Origin: an uncultured Bacilli bacterium
Lineage (GTDB): Bacteria > Bacillota_I > Bacilli_A > RF39 > UBA660
Assembly (NCBI GenBank): GCA_934101595.1
Contig: CAKORR010000001.1
Location: 1 to 64,000, forward strand
Direction of reading: 5' to 3'
Length of the DNA stretch: 64,000 nucleotides
Shown: piece after piece, positions 42,458 to 50,480 of the stretch
Layout: every line of letters starts with the position of its first letter
Numbering within the stretch: the first letter of the stretch is position 1
Position numbers and translations under genes: made by a program
Notes under the pieces: model-generated
What the model was told of the DNA's origin: nothing
Seen by the model: only the letters and a program-made list of their open reading frames with translations
Databases searched by the model: none

Positions 42458-43085
42458 TTGATACACCTTCTTTTTCTATTAAATCACGAACAGGCTTGTA
42501 TGTAAATCTATAATTTTTTAATGGGCCATATTTTTTTAAAGCTTCTAAATGCATTTTAGTTGGATAGCCTTTATGATTTTTGAATCCATATTGAGGATAT
42601 TTTAAATCAAGTTCGTACATTAATCTATCACGAGTAACTTTAGCTATGATACTAGCAGCAGATATATTAATGCTTAACAAATCACCATGTATAATAGGAG
42701 TTGTTGGAATATCTAAATTAAGAGGCATCGCATCACTTAAAATATGTTTAGGTTTAACGCTTAAATTATTTATTGCTTTTATCATTGCTTTTCGACTAGC
42801 TTCATATATATTTATTTCATCTATTTCTTTGGGAGAAACCTCACCAATTCCGATACTTATAGCATCTCTTTTTATAATGTCATAAAAATAATCACGTTTT
42901 TTTTCGGATAGCTTTTTAGAATCAGTAAGTCCCTTTAATTGATAATTTTTAGGCAGAATTACTGCCGCAGCTACAACAGGACCAACTAATGGTCCCCTCC
43001 CCACTTCATCAACGCCAGCAATTAATGTTACGTTTTCTTTATATAATTCTTTCTCATATTTTAAGTTATCAAATTCCATTATCAA
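42441..43085 (-). CDS. rnhB: Ribonuclease HII
   Basis: Cleaves the RNA strand of RNA-DNA hybrids and removes misincorporated ribonucleotides. The N-terminal signature IAGVDEVGRGPLVGPVVAAAVIL contains the catalytic Asp-Glu. SDAMPLN and INISAASIIAKVTRD supply the other acidic and conserved residues. 214 aa from the TTG at 43085, for which AAGGAAG is well spaced; an ATG at 43079 is the alternative. It overlaps the 3' end of rbgA by 17 nt; rbgA-rnhB is a conserved pair. Confidence 0.95.
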   Translation of the reverse strand: MIMEFDNLKYEKELYKENVTLIAGVDEVGRGPLVGPVVAAAVILPKNYQLKGLTDSKKLSEKKRDYFYDIIKRDAISIGIGEVSPKEIDEINIYEASRKAMIKAINNLSVKPKHILSDAMPLNLDIPTTPIIHGDLLSINISAASIIAKVTRDRLMYELDLKYPQYGFKNHKGYPTKMHLEALKKYGPLKNYRFTYKPVRDLIEKEGVSNEENI

Positions 43086-43980
43086 ATGTTACTTCCTTTA
43101 TATATTCATTTTTTAAATCATTAATTATTTTATTACTAACTTTTTCATATATTACCTCGCCATTTTTATAGGCTCCTATATTTTTAGCAATTTTTTCATA
43201 TATTGTCATTATATCATCTGTCGCCGAAACTTTGTATCTTTCCGTTAGAAATTTCGGATAATTTTCACATAACTTTTTAATAATATGACACGCTACATCA
43301 TCCTCATTTAATATTTCACTTTTTATGGCACTCATACTGGCAAGATTTAAAGCAATTTCATCATTATCAAATTTTGGCCAAAGTATGCCAGGGGTGTCTA
43401 AAAGTAAAATATTAAAACTAGTCTTTAACCATGTAATTGACTTTGTAACTCCCGGTTTGTTACCAACAATGGTGACTTTTTTTCCTGCCATTCTATTTAT
43501 AAGAGTTGATTTACCAACGTTTGGTATACCTACAACTAAAGCTTTAATTTCTTTCTTTTCCATGCCCTTTTCCAGCCTTTTACGCTGTATTTCTTCCGTA
43601 ATTAAATTAGTTAATTCTACTATTTTCTTATAATCATTATTATCATTTAAATTAACTAAAAGTACTTTATACCCTTCTTTTTCGTAGTAAGAAGCCCACT
43701 TATAAGTTACTTTTAAGTCACACAAATCTTTTTTAGTCATTATAAGTATCTTAGGCTTTTCTTTTATAATATCATTGATATCTTTTATTTTTGAAGAATA
43801 CGGTATTCTAGCATCAACAAGTTCATATACGATATCAACAAGAGGCAATTTTTCACTTATTAATCTTTTAGTCTTTTGCATGTGACCTGGAAACCAGTTG
43901 AGAACGACTTTAGTTAACTTTTCTTCTTGATTGTTATTTTTCTTTTCTGCTCTGATTTTTCTTTTTTGATACATATCCAT
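43069..43980 (-). CDS. rbgA: Ribosome biogenesis GTPase RbgA (YlqF)
   Basis: Circularly permuted GTPase needed for late 50S assembly. It begins with NWFPGHMQKTKR and DIVYELVDARIPYSS. The G4 motif TKKDL precedes the P-loop GIPNVGKSTLINRM, and G3 DTPGILWP follows, which is the permuted order. 303 aa. Its ATG overlaps the stop of a 29-aa upstream ORF as TAATG. The next gene is rnhB. In related genomes lepB or rplS precedes rbgA directly; here an 11-kb block intervenes. Confidence 0.96.
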   Translation of the reverse strand: MDMYQKRKIRAEKKNNNQEEKLTKVVLNWFPGHMQKTKRLISEKLPLVDIVYELVDARIPYSSKIKDINDIIKEKPKILIMTKKDLCDLKVTYKWASYYEKEGYKVLLVNLNDNNDYKKIVELTNLITEEIQRKRLEKGMEKKEIKALVVGIPNVGKSTLINRMAGKKVTIVGNKPGVTKSITWLKTSFNILLLDTPGILWPKFDNDEIALNLASMSAIKSEILNEDDVACHIIKKLCENYPKFLTERYKVSATDDIMTIYEKIAKNIGAYKNGEVIYEKVSNKIINDLKNEYIKEVTFDNGI

Positions 43981-44069
43981 TATTTATCACTTCCATTCTC
44001 TATCATTCTTGCTTCATTAATCTCTTCTTTATTATTAAAAGCAATTTCAATCATGCAATACTTACTCAT
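43980..44069 (-). pseudogene. 29-aa ORF, possible remnant of a CutA-like gene
   Basis: Begins MSKYCMIEIAFNNKEEIN, which recalls the first strand and helix of CutA-type divalent-cation tolerance proteins (about 105 aa). It then ends after 11 more residues. Its ATG overlaps the KilA-N gene end and its stop overlaps the rbgA start, so it would couple the two translations. The CutA link is tentative. Confidence 0.3.
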
Positions 44070-44931
44070 TCGCCCCTCCAATTAATTTTTGATTATCTAA
44101 TTTCGTTATACCTATTATATTATTATCGCTTGCTAAAATAGTTATTTGTCTTTTAGCAGTTTCATTTAATTTTTCTAATCTATCTTTTTGACCAATATTA
44201 TTTTCTATCATACTGGCATTTAATACCTCTAAATTAGATAAGACAACTAAATGTAAAATATCTGTATAATCTCTTATATTACCCTCCAATTTTGGATTAT
44301 TTTCTCTCCACTCTTTTGCAGTCATTCCAAACAATGCTACATTTATTACATCTGCTTCGTTAGCATAAACAAAAAGTTTTTGTTTATCTGTTAAAGTAGG
44401 AACTAAATTTTCTTTAATACTATCAGTATGTATTCTATAATTTGTTTTTGATAAGCTTCTTCTAACAGACCATTCTATTTTTTCTTGATATGTTTCATTA
44501 TATTTTAATCTTTCAAATTCTTGAATCAAATATAATTTAAATGCGGGATCTATCCAAGACGCAAATTCTAAGGCAATATCTGGATGTGCAAATGTGCCAC
44601 CATCATATTTTCCTCTTTTACTTACAAAACCCTTAGCATTTGTAGTACTTATCCATCTAGAAGGACTCATTGTAAAAGAATTATTTGCAGAGTCATTTTT
44701 AAACTCGCGAGATTCCGCTAGTTTAAAATTTTCATTAAACAGTTCTTCCCAAAGTGAATAAAAATCAAAAGAACTTTTATTGCTCATCCACTTAATAACA
44801 ACATCCCCAGGATTATCTGGATTTTTGTATCTTGCCAAATCTGTTAAAGATATATAATCTATATTATCAATTCTCATTACGTTTATCAAATTATCTTTTA
44901 CATTCATTTTTGTTGTAATTTTATTATTCAT
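44062..44931 (-). CDS. KilA-N domain protein
   Basis: 289 aa. The N-terminal two-thirds is a KilA-N domain, a DNA-binding fold common in phages and large DNA viruses: YISLTDLARYKNPDNPGDVV, IKWMSNKSSFDFYSLWEE, GGTFAHPDIALEFASWIDPAF and KLYLIQEFERLK. The C terminus includes VINVALFGMTAKEWRENNP, found on many bacterial KilA-N proteins. AAGGAAGG precedes the ATG. Probably a phage-derived regulator. A 10-bp inverted repeat lies upstream, and a RhuM remnant of similar origin follows on the far side. Confidence 0.85.
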   Translation of the reverse strand: MNNKITTKMNVKDNLINVMRIDNIDYISLTDLARYKNPDNPGDVVIKWMSNKSSFDFYSLWEELFNENFKLAESREFKNDSANNSFTMSPSRWISTTNAKGFVSKRGKYDGGTFAHPDIALEFASWIDPAFKLYLIQEFERLKYNETYQEKIEWSVRRSLSKTNYRIHTDSIKENLVPTLTDKQKLFVYANEADVINVALFGMTAKEWRENNPKLEGNIRDYTDILHLVVLSNLEVLNASMIENNIGQKDRLEKLNETAKRQITILASDNNIIGITKLDNQKLIGGANE

Positions 44932-44959
44932 ATATTATCCTTCCTTTCTATTTTATATT

Positions 44960-45038
44960 TTAGATACTACAAGAAAAATCAAATATATATTAAAAATCAA
45001 TTTCATTTAATAATTTTTAGTATATAATTAGTATCTAA
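44960..45038. promoter_or_regulatory. Inverted repeat upstream of the KilA-N gene
   Basis: TTAGATACTA (44960-44969) and its exact reverse complement TAGTATCTAA (45029-45038), 59 bp apart. The distal arm adjoins a TATACT-like -10 (minus strand). Possible operator pair; function unproven. Confidence 0.35.
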
Positions 45039-45062
45039 ACACGTTTTTTTCTTATTGTAAAA

Positions 45063-45094
45063 ATGTTAAAAGCCTTATTTAACGGGCTTTTTAT
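45063..45094. terminator. Terminator after the RhuM remnant
   Basis: AAAAGCC / GGCTTTT hairpin with a 9-nt loop and flanking T tracts; can act in both directions. Confidence 0.65.
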
Positions 45095-45106
45095 TTTTAA
45101 CCTAGC

Positions 45107-45454
45107 CTAGAAACAAATTGCAAAGTGTAATTTAGTAGCCCAAATTCTAAAGTTGGTTGCTTTTTTTGAATTTACTCTATAACCTACTGAAATAACCATA
45201 TCTAAGTTATAATATAATACATTCCTAGTAATTTCTCTATTACCATCTTTTTGAACCAGTGCATAATTTGCACTAGTTGAATTACCATTTAATTCAAGTT
45301 CAGAATATATATTTTTAATATGCTTAGTAACTACTGTTCTGTCAACATTAAAAAGTTCTCCAATAGCTTTCTGTGTTAACCATAAATCACCGTCTTCAAA
45401 TCTAACTTGAATTCCTTTACCATTAAATTGCAAAATAGTTACAATTCTATTCAA
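45107..45454 (-). pseudogene. Truncated RhuM-family gene
   Basis: 115 aa matching only the N-terminal third of RhuM proteins (about 330 aa), phage- and island-associated proteins of unknown role. Visible motifs: VRFEDGDLWLTQKAIGELF, VDRTVVTKHIKNIYSE, and DMVISVGYRVNSKKATNFRIWATK, after which it breaks off (LHFAICF). The only start is a TTG without a ribosome binding site. The C-terminal Fic-like part seen in full RhuM is absent, so this is a remnant. Confidence 0.75.
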
Positions 45455-45459
45455 ATCTT

Positions 45460-46038
45460 TTAATTTTTTACGTAAACTGGCGTTGAACTAATTACAAAAT
45501 CTAAATAATCAGCGGCTGTAATATTACTCTTTGGTTTAGTAAATTCAGTAAATATTATTTTATTTATTTCATCATCTAAAATATTTAAATTTCGAAGAAG
45601 CTTAAGATATTTATTATATTGATATTTCAGAAGTTCATCAAAGGAAAGAAATTGATGAATGCCTCTATTTTCAGAATCAGAATTTTCAAACCAATTCCAA
45701 AGCCCTTCTTTATCCCTAAAAATTAGAAATGAATGCGTGGGATAATTATTATTATAATCTAATTTTACCATTTGATAAATTGTTTTTATTTCATAATTAT
45801 TTTTGACAAACCAATATCTTTCTAGTTCGACTTGATCCCAACAATTACCAGATAATGTTCTTAAAATATCTTCTTCGCTTTGTAATATATAATCATCAAA
45901 CCATTCATCATCAAAATCAGCATCATTCCAATGATAAACTCGTCCACTTTTCCCTAAATAACCATAAGTAATATTTTTAGACATAAAATTTAATAATTCA
46001 TAAGGAGAATTAATTTTATCAAGTATATCTTTCTTCAT
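45460..46038 (-). CDS. Cytosolic transglutaminase/papain-fold protein, unknown
   Basis: 192 aa without a signal peptide. A possible triad is Cys in LSGNCWDQVELERYWF, His in YPTHSFLIFRD, and an acidic or amide residue in WNWFENSD, the spacing seen in transglutaminase-like cysteine proteins. Two acidic N-terminal stretches (DADFDDEWFDDY) are unusual. GAGGTGAT gives a strong ribosome binding site. It follows the VanZ terminator. The family is inferred from motif order only; substrate is unknown. Confidence 0.5.
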   Translation of the reverse strand: MKKDILDKINSPYELLNFMSKNITYGYLGKSGRVYHWNDADFDDEWFDDYILQSEEDILRTLSGNCWDQVELERYWFVKNNYEIKTIYQMVKLDYNNNYPTHSFLIFRDKEGLWNWFENSDSENRGIHQFLSFDELLKYQYNKYLKLLRNLNILDDEINKIIFTEFTKPKSNITAADYLDFVISSTPVYVKN

Positions 46039-46089
46039 TAAATCACCTCATTTAAAGGGCATTTCTTACTTATGTTTTTAGTATAACAT

Positions 46090-46117
46090 AAAAAAGATAG
46101 ATTAAGAACAACCTATC
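46090..46117 (-). terminator. Terminator of the Panacea-flavodoxin-VanZ operon
   Basis: GATAG / CTATC with a 12-nt loop followed by T6 on the minus strand, 80 nt after the VanZ gene. Confidence 0.55.
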
Positions 46118-46198
46118 TCGCATATTTACCCATTATTGTGTATTTGAGTCTTTTAATATTATAGAATCAATGCACATTAAGCGTATACGTCTTTCTTA

Positions 46199-46912
46199 TT
46201 ATAAATTAAATAGGAATATGATATATCCTGCCAAAGCAACAATACTTCCCAAAAATAAGCTTAACTTATACTTATGATTCAAATTAAAGTCTGTATAAAA
46301 AAGATTTCTCATTCTCCCCTTTAATTTAAAGGCAGTTATAATGAAGAAAAATATTAAACACCCAAGATAATTTAAGAAGATATCATCAACGTCAAACACA
46401 CCAACATGGGAAAATGCCTGGAGTATTTCTATTAGCAAACTAATAAGCAATAAATAAGGCGTTTGCCTTATTATGTTATCAAATCTTTTGCTTTTTAGCA
46501 TCAACAAAAAAGATAAAGGCACTAGCATGACTAAATTACCAAGTATGTTTTTTAAAAATGTATTTAAACTAGCATTTTTAAAATGCCCTATTATAGTTTT
46601 AAAAGGAATATGTTGCCCTATAAGCATCCAATTATAAATTCTAAATTGTGGCCTTTTTAAAATAAATGTAATTGAAAATAATAATAAAATAAACAATCCT
46701 ATGTATGTTAAAATATTATTTTTATATGCTTTGTCATCATTTTTAAATATTCCATATGTATATATCATAATTGATAATAACACCATGAAAATAATACATT
46801 TTATATATGACATATCGTAAATATATTGATTTCTAGAAAACATGGTTAGAAATATGTATAAAAATGTACTTAATAATAATACAATATTTTTTATTAATGC
46901 GACATTTGTCAT
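46199..46912 (-). CDS. VanZ-like membrane protein
   Basis: 237 aa with about seven hydrophobic segments. The VanZ-type core is LIGQHIPFKTIIGHFKNASL, NILGNLVMLVPLSFLLML, SLLIEILQAFSHVGVFDVDDIFLNYLG. VanZ gives low-level teicoplanin resistance in vancomycin-resistance clusters, but most VanZ-fold proteins have unknown roles. Last gene of a four-gene operon behind two Panacea proteins and a flavodoxin, 9 nt after the flavodoxin stop. A membrane effector role beside Panacea proteins can be imagined but is not shown. Confidence 0.78.
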   Translation of the reverse strand: MTNVALIKNIVLLLSTFLYIFLTMFSRNQYIYDMSYIKCIIFMVLLSIMIYTYGIFKNDDKAYKNNILTYIGLFILLLFSITFILKRPQFRIYNWMLIGQHIPFKTIIGHFKNASLNTFLKNILGNLVMLVPLSFLLMLKSKRFDNIIRQTPYLLLISLLIEILQAFSHVGVFDVDDIFLNYLGCLIFFFIITAFKLKGRMRNLFYTDFNLNHKYKLSLFLGSIVALAGYIIFLFNL

Positions 46913-46921
46913 ATTACTTTT

Positions 46922-47404
46922 TTATAAGCTTTCTATCCATTCATTTATTTCTTCAAGTTTGGTTACTAATTTATCACTATAGCTTTCAAAAACTATATTC
47001 ATTTCATTTTTTACATTTGAATTTGGGCATAGCTTTTTTATTTCACTAAAAGTTCTACCTAACCATCCTGCATTTGTTGCAAATGGAATTATATTTTTTC
47101 CTTCTAGATTGTTCTCTGATAAAAACGTTCTAATTACAGGAGTAATTGTATACCACCAGACCGGAGTTCCTAGTATAATATTATCATACTTAGATAAATC
47201 CACATTTATATCTTGATATTTTCTCAAATGGTTACTTCCTTCAAGATTTTGCTCCTCGTCCACTACACTTTGATAAGATTTGCTATAAGGCTCAACGGGC
47301 TTAAGCTCTAGCATGTCACAATTTAATTTATCCTTTATCATATTCGCTATTTTTCTAGTATTTCCCGTATAAGAAAAATATATAATTAAAGTATCATTGC
47401 TCAT
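46922..47404 (-). CDS. Flavodoxin
   Basis: 160 aa from the ATG at 47404; an earlier ATG at 47422 overlaps the Panacea stop as ATGA and could couple translation. The FMN phosphate loop is YFSYTGNTRKIA. The second and third flavin loops are LGTPVWWYTITP and FATNAGWLGRTF. This is the WrbA/flavodoxin_4-like type that often reduces quinones or nitro compounds. Third gene of the Panacea operon. No partner oxidoreductase is adjacent. Confidence 0.85.
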   Translation of the reverse strand: MSNDTLIIYFSYTGNTRKIANMIKDKLNCDMLELKPVEPYSKSYQSVVDEEQNLEGSNHLRKYQDINVDLSKYDNIILGTPVWWYTITPVIRTFLSENNLEGKNIIPFATNAGWLGRTFSEIKKLCPNSNVKNEMNIVFESYSDKLVTKLEEINEWIESL

Positions 47405-47418
47405 TTTTCGCACTCTTT

Positions 47419-47958
47419 TCATAGTTTTTTTCTTGTTCTTATCTGTTCAATACTTTTCGCTGCATCAGAAAGAAACAAATCACCATAACGGTAAAATTCA
47501 TACATAAATTCTTTATTAATTACCTCTTCATGCTTTTCATCGTCTGGGTTATAGAATCGGCTCCATGGCCCGTTTTCTTCACGACTAAGTAAAACCAATT
47601 CTGAAGTGTCCATCATCCATGTTTTGTCTAAAATTTCATCAACAGCATTCGTCATGGCCTGTGTTAATTCCAAGTTATTAATTGGGGTAATGGGTTTCAT
47701 AACTCCGTCTTTAAATCTCATATATTCGGTGTAAATGCCTGGAATTACTGGTCCACTTGGCCATGCATAAAAATTACTTTCGAATAGCGGGTTTCCGTTA
47801 TTTCTTTTCATGTATTCAATCTCGATAAAATAAAGTAATTTTTGTATTCTTTTGCAAGTAAGCGAAACTTGATCCTTAAAATCCCTAGATTCGTTATAAG
47901 AATTGGTTTTTTCAATAATATAATTTGCAACAGCTAGTTCAACATCATTATGGTACAT
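47419..47958 (-). CDS. Panacea-domain (DUF4065) protein, copy 2
   Basis: 179 aa. Panacea domains occur as antitoxins in many toxin-antitoxin pairs (PanAT) and in phage/mobile contexts. Signature: SLTCKRIQKLLYFIEIEYM, GNPLFESNFYAWPSGPVIPGIY, and a C-terminal ENGPWSRFYNPDDEKHE. The first 75 residues are almost identical to the neighbouring copy 1, also at DNA level, while the C-terminal halves differ. GGGGG lies 6 nt ahead of the ATG. Second in the operon. No obvious cognate toxin frame sits in the usual position. Confidence 0.85.
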   Translation of the reverse strand: MYHNDVELAVANYIIEKTNSYNESRDFKDQVSLTCKRIQKLLYFIEIEYMKRNNGNPLFESNFYAWPSGPVIPGIYTEYMRFKDGVMKPITPINNLELTQAMTNAVDEILDKTWMMDTSELVLLSREENGPWSRFYNPDDEKHEEVINKEFMYEFYRYGDLFLSDAAKSIEQIRTRKKL

Positions 47959-47970
47959 ATAATCCCCCTA

Positions 47971-48570
47971 TTAAAGTATTTTTCTTTCTCTTTTTTGAGG
48001 CTTTTCACCAAAATCATTTATAACAATATTAGTTCCTTCCACCTCTATACGTGAACGAGGTGTATAATACTTAAAATCAAATACAATGTCTTTGTTTTTC
48101 CAAAATTCATACATACTGTTTTTAGTAATCAATTGGAAATGATCTGGATCGGAAGGATCAAAAGCTGATTCCCACGGCCCAACATAGCTTGCTTTCACTA
48201 AAAATACTTGATCCACTTCCCACGTTTGCTTCAAAACATAATCGATAGTTTCTAAAACGTCCGGATTCAACTGACAATTACTCGGAGCACATGAGATTTT
48301 ACCTAGAGTATAATTATAAATCATATATGTAGTGTAGACCATTGGAATTACTGGCCCACTTTCCCATGCAAAAAAATCATATTCGAATAGCGGTCTTCCG
48401 TTATTTCTTTTCATATATTCAATCTCGATAAAATAAAGTAATTTTTGAATTCTTTTGCAAGTAAGCGAAACTTGATCCTTAAAATCCCTAGATTCGTTAT
48501 ATTGGTTGGTTTTTTCAATAATATAATTTGCAACGGCCATTGTACAATTTTTACGATAATAGTTTTCCAT
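47971..48570 (-). CDS. Panacea-domain (DUF4065) protein, copy 1
   Basis: 199 aa, first gene of the operon. Signature: VSLTCKRIQKLLYFIEIEYM, GRPLFEYDFFAWESGPVIPMVY, then a diverged C-terminal half with SYVGPWESAFDPSDPDHFQLI. Compared with copy 2, the N-terminal 70 residues differ at only a few positions, whereas the rest is clearly different, pointing to duplication followed by domain-wise divergence or gene conversion. AAGGAGATG serves the ATG, with a TTGTTT-17-TAATAT promoter. Probably a regulator or antitoxin-like chaperone; partner unknown. Confidence 0.85.
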   Translation of the reverse strand: MENYYRKNCTMAVANYIIEKTNQYNESRDFKDQVSLTCKRIQKLLYFIEIEYMKRNNGRPLFEYDFFAWESGPVIPMVYTTYMIYNYTLGKISCAPSNCQLNPDVLETIDYVLKQTWEVDQVFLVKASYVGPWESAFDPSDPDHFQLITKNSMYEFWKNKDIVFDFKYYTPRSRIEVEGTNIVINDFGEKPQKRERKIL

Positions 48571-48590
48571 TTAATCATCTCCTTGTTAAT

Positions 48591-48619
48591 ATATTAATAC
48601 ATTAGTAAATTTTAAACAA
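48591..48619 (-). promoter_or_regulatory. Promoter of the Panacea operon
   Basis: TTGTTT (48614-48619), 17 bp, TAATAT (48591-48596) on the minus strand, about 20 nt upstream of copy 1. Confidence 0.55.
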
Positions 48620-48692
48620 GTTATACTTATTCCAATTCTTATTATTTTTTCAATGCTTACTTATTTAACTCTAACACAAAGTATATATTTAT

Positions 48693-48701
48693 TGTTATAA
48701 T
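48693..48701 (+). promoter_or_regulatory. Extended -10 promoter of the methyltransferase
   Basis: TGT followed by TATAAT, 19 nt upstream of the ATG at 48720. Divergent from the Panacea promoter across 75 bp. Confidence 0.5.
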
Positions 48702-48719
48702 AGATGACGAAGTGATATT

Positions 48720-49508
48720 ATGAACGAAGATAATTTAATAAAATACTACAATAAATTCAATGAAGATAAAAGACTTACAAGAAGACATGGGCAAGTCGAA
48801 TTTTTAACGACTATAAAATATCTTAATAGCTATTTAAAAAAATTTAACAACCCCAAAATAATAGATATAGGAGCTGGGACTGGACGTTACACACTCTTTT
48901 TACATAATAAAGGTTACGATGTGACAGCCATTGAACTTGTTAAACACAATCTCATGTATATAAAAAAAAGAAATAATTCTGTTAAAGCTTATCAAGGAAA
49001 TGCAATAAAATTAAATAGATTTAAAGACAAAAGCTTTGACATAGTATTATTATTTGGGCCGCTATATCATCTTATAAGCGAAGAAGAAAAAATAAAAGCT
49101 TTAAGTGAAGCTAAAAGAATACTTAAAGATAATGGTTATATTTTTATTAGCTATTATATGACTGATTACTGTATTATTAAACACGGCTTTTGTGATAACT
49201 TTATTTTGGAAGCCATCAATAAAAAAGAAATTAATAAAAATTTTGATATAACTCCTAAAAGCGAGGATTTATACAGCATGGTCAGAATAAAAGACATTAA
49301 TAAATTTAATAAAAAAGCTGGACTTGAGAGAGTTAAAATAATTGCTCAGGATGGTCCAAGTGATTACATACGCCCCGTTATTAATAAAATGACTGAGAAG
49401 GAATTTTCAATATACATGAAATATCACTTTAAAACATGCGAAAAAAAAGAACTTATTGGTGCAAGCAGCCACGTCCTTGATATTGTAAAAAAAATTAAAT
49501 ACTTCTAA
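48720..49508 (+). CDS. Class I SAM-dependent methyltransferase
   Basis: 262 aa. Motif I IIDIGAGTGRYTLFLHNKGYD (in parts), the acidic end of strand 2 VTAIELVKHNL, and DIVLLFGPLYHLISEEEKIKALSEAKRIL (in parts) form a standard Rossmann methyltransferase of the Methyltransf_11/25 type. The C terminus is a variable substrate region (QDGPSDYIRPVINKMTEKEF). It is one of few plus-strand genes in this block, and converges on dgkA with a 14-nt overlap. The substrate (small molecule, most likely) cannot be read from the sequence. Confidence 0.85.
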   Translation: MNEDNLIKYYNKFNEDKRLTRRHGQVEFLTTIKYLNSYLKKFNNPKIIDIGAGTGRYTLFLHNKGYDVTAIELVKHNLMYIKKRNNSVKAYQGNAIKLNRFKDKSFDIVLLFGPLYHLISEEEKIKALSEAKRILKDNGYIFISYYMTDYCIIKHGFCDNFILEAINKKEINKNFDITPKSEDLYSMVRIKDINKFNKKAGLERVKIIAQDGPSDYIRPVINKMTEKEFSIYMKYHFKTCEKKELIGASSHVLDIVKKIKYF

Positions 49509-49866
49509 TAAATAGTAAGAATTTTGGCATAAATATTATTAAGCCAATAATTACAGAGCAGATAGCTAAAACAAGCACTGCCCCAGCTGATAAATCTTTA
49601 GCTTTTTTGGCCAATTCATTATATTTTGGCGATACTAAATTCACAACTGTTTCAATAGCTGTATTGAAAATTTCGGCAGATATTACCAAAGATATTATGA
49701 TTATAATTGAAAACCACTCTATTTTACTTAATGTAAATAATAAACCCAAAATTACAACTAACGTAGCTATAGAAACATGAATTTTCATGTTTCTTTCTTC
49801 TTTTATTGCTGTTATAATTCCTCTAAATGCATAATAAAAGCTATATAATAAATTGTGCTTTTTCAT
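49495..49866 (-). CDS. dgkA: Diacylglycerol/undecaprenol kinase DgkA
   Basis: 123-aa integral membrane kinase with three helices. In Gram-positives it phosphorylates undecaprenol to recycle the wall-lipid carrier. Conserved parts: SFYYAFRGIITAIKEERNMKIH, SAEIFNTAIETVVNLVSP and AKKAKDLSAGAVL. The usual VVD after the catalytic Glu reads VVN here. The ATG overlaps the PAP2 stop (ATGA), placing a kinase and a lipid phosphatase acting on the same carrier in one operon. Confidence 0.93.
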   Translation of the reverse strand: MKKHNLLYSFYYAFRGIITAIKEERNMKIHVSIATLVVILGLLFTLSKIEWFSIIIIISLVISAEIFNTAIETVVNLVSPKYNELAKKAKDLSAGAVLVLAICSVIIGLIIFMPKFLLFIRSI

Positions 49867-50480
49867 AAATCCTCCTTAAAATATTTTTTTATAAAACTAA
49901 TATACAAAATTAAATAAGCAAAAGAAATTGAAAATCCAGCCATAACATCACTAGGATAATGAACTCTTAAATAAATTCTACTAAATCCAATAGATAATAT
50001 TAATAAGCCAAGAAATAATTCTATAGATATTCTCAAATACTTGTTTTTAATTTTTTTATTTGCCAAATATATTAAAAATCCATAAAATGCTAAGCCAATC
50101 ATAGAATGTCCAGATGGAAAACTATAACTCGATTCTTTTAAAAGATGTATATTTAAAGGCCGGGGTCTTAAAAATATAATTTTAAATAACTGATTTAATA
50201 AAAATGAACAAAGTAAGTTACAAAGTATTAAAATACTTATTCTTTTATCTTTAAGAAAAAAGCCAAAAACTAAGGTTATAATTATTAAAAAGGAAGCACT
50301 TCCAAATTCTGTTACTATAACCATTAAATTTGTCAAAGTATCATTAAGTAATAAATTATTGAAAATATTATCTATAGCTATGGATTTTTTTAAGTATACG
50401 TTAATAGCAAAATATATGAAAATAGCTATCGAAATAATAAAGAAAAGATATTTTAATTTAAAATGATTTTCTCTATGCAT
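49863..50480 (-). CDS. PAP2-family membrane phosphatase (possible UndPP phosphatase)
   Basis: 205 aa, six hydrophobic segments. All three PAP2 motifs are intact: KIIFLRPRP (KxxxxxxRP), SFPSGHSM (PSGH) and GFSRIYLRVHYPSDVMAG (SRxxxxxHxxxD). Likely dephosphorylates undecaprenyl diphosphate or phosphatidic acid. Its ATG lies inside the last codons of the YbaK gene, and its stop overlaps the dgkA start, so the three genes are tightly coupled. Confidence 0.88.
   Translation of the reverse strand: MHRENHFKLKYLFFIISIAIFIYFAINVYLKKSIAIDNIFNNLLLNDTLTNLMVIVTEFGSASFLIIITLVFGFFLKDKRISILILCNLLCSFLLNQLFKIIFLRPRPLNIHLLKESSYSFPSGHSMIGLAFYGFLIYLANKKIKNKYLRISIELFLGLLILSIGFSRIYLRVHYPSDVMAGFSISFAYLILYISFIKKYFKEDL

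Noticed and set aside
47775..48540. Near-identical tandem segments as a repeat array or CRISPR
   Set aside because: Only two copies, each in frame and coding for the Panacea N terminus; they are paralogous gene parts.
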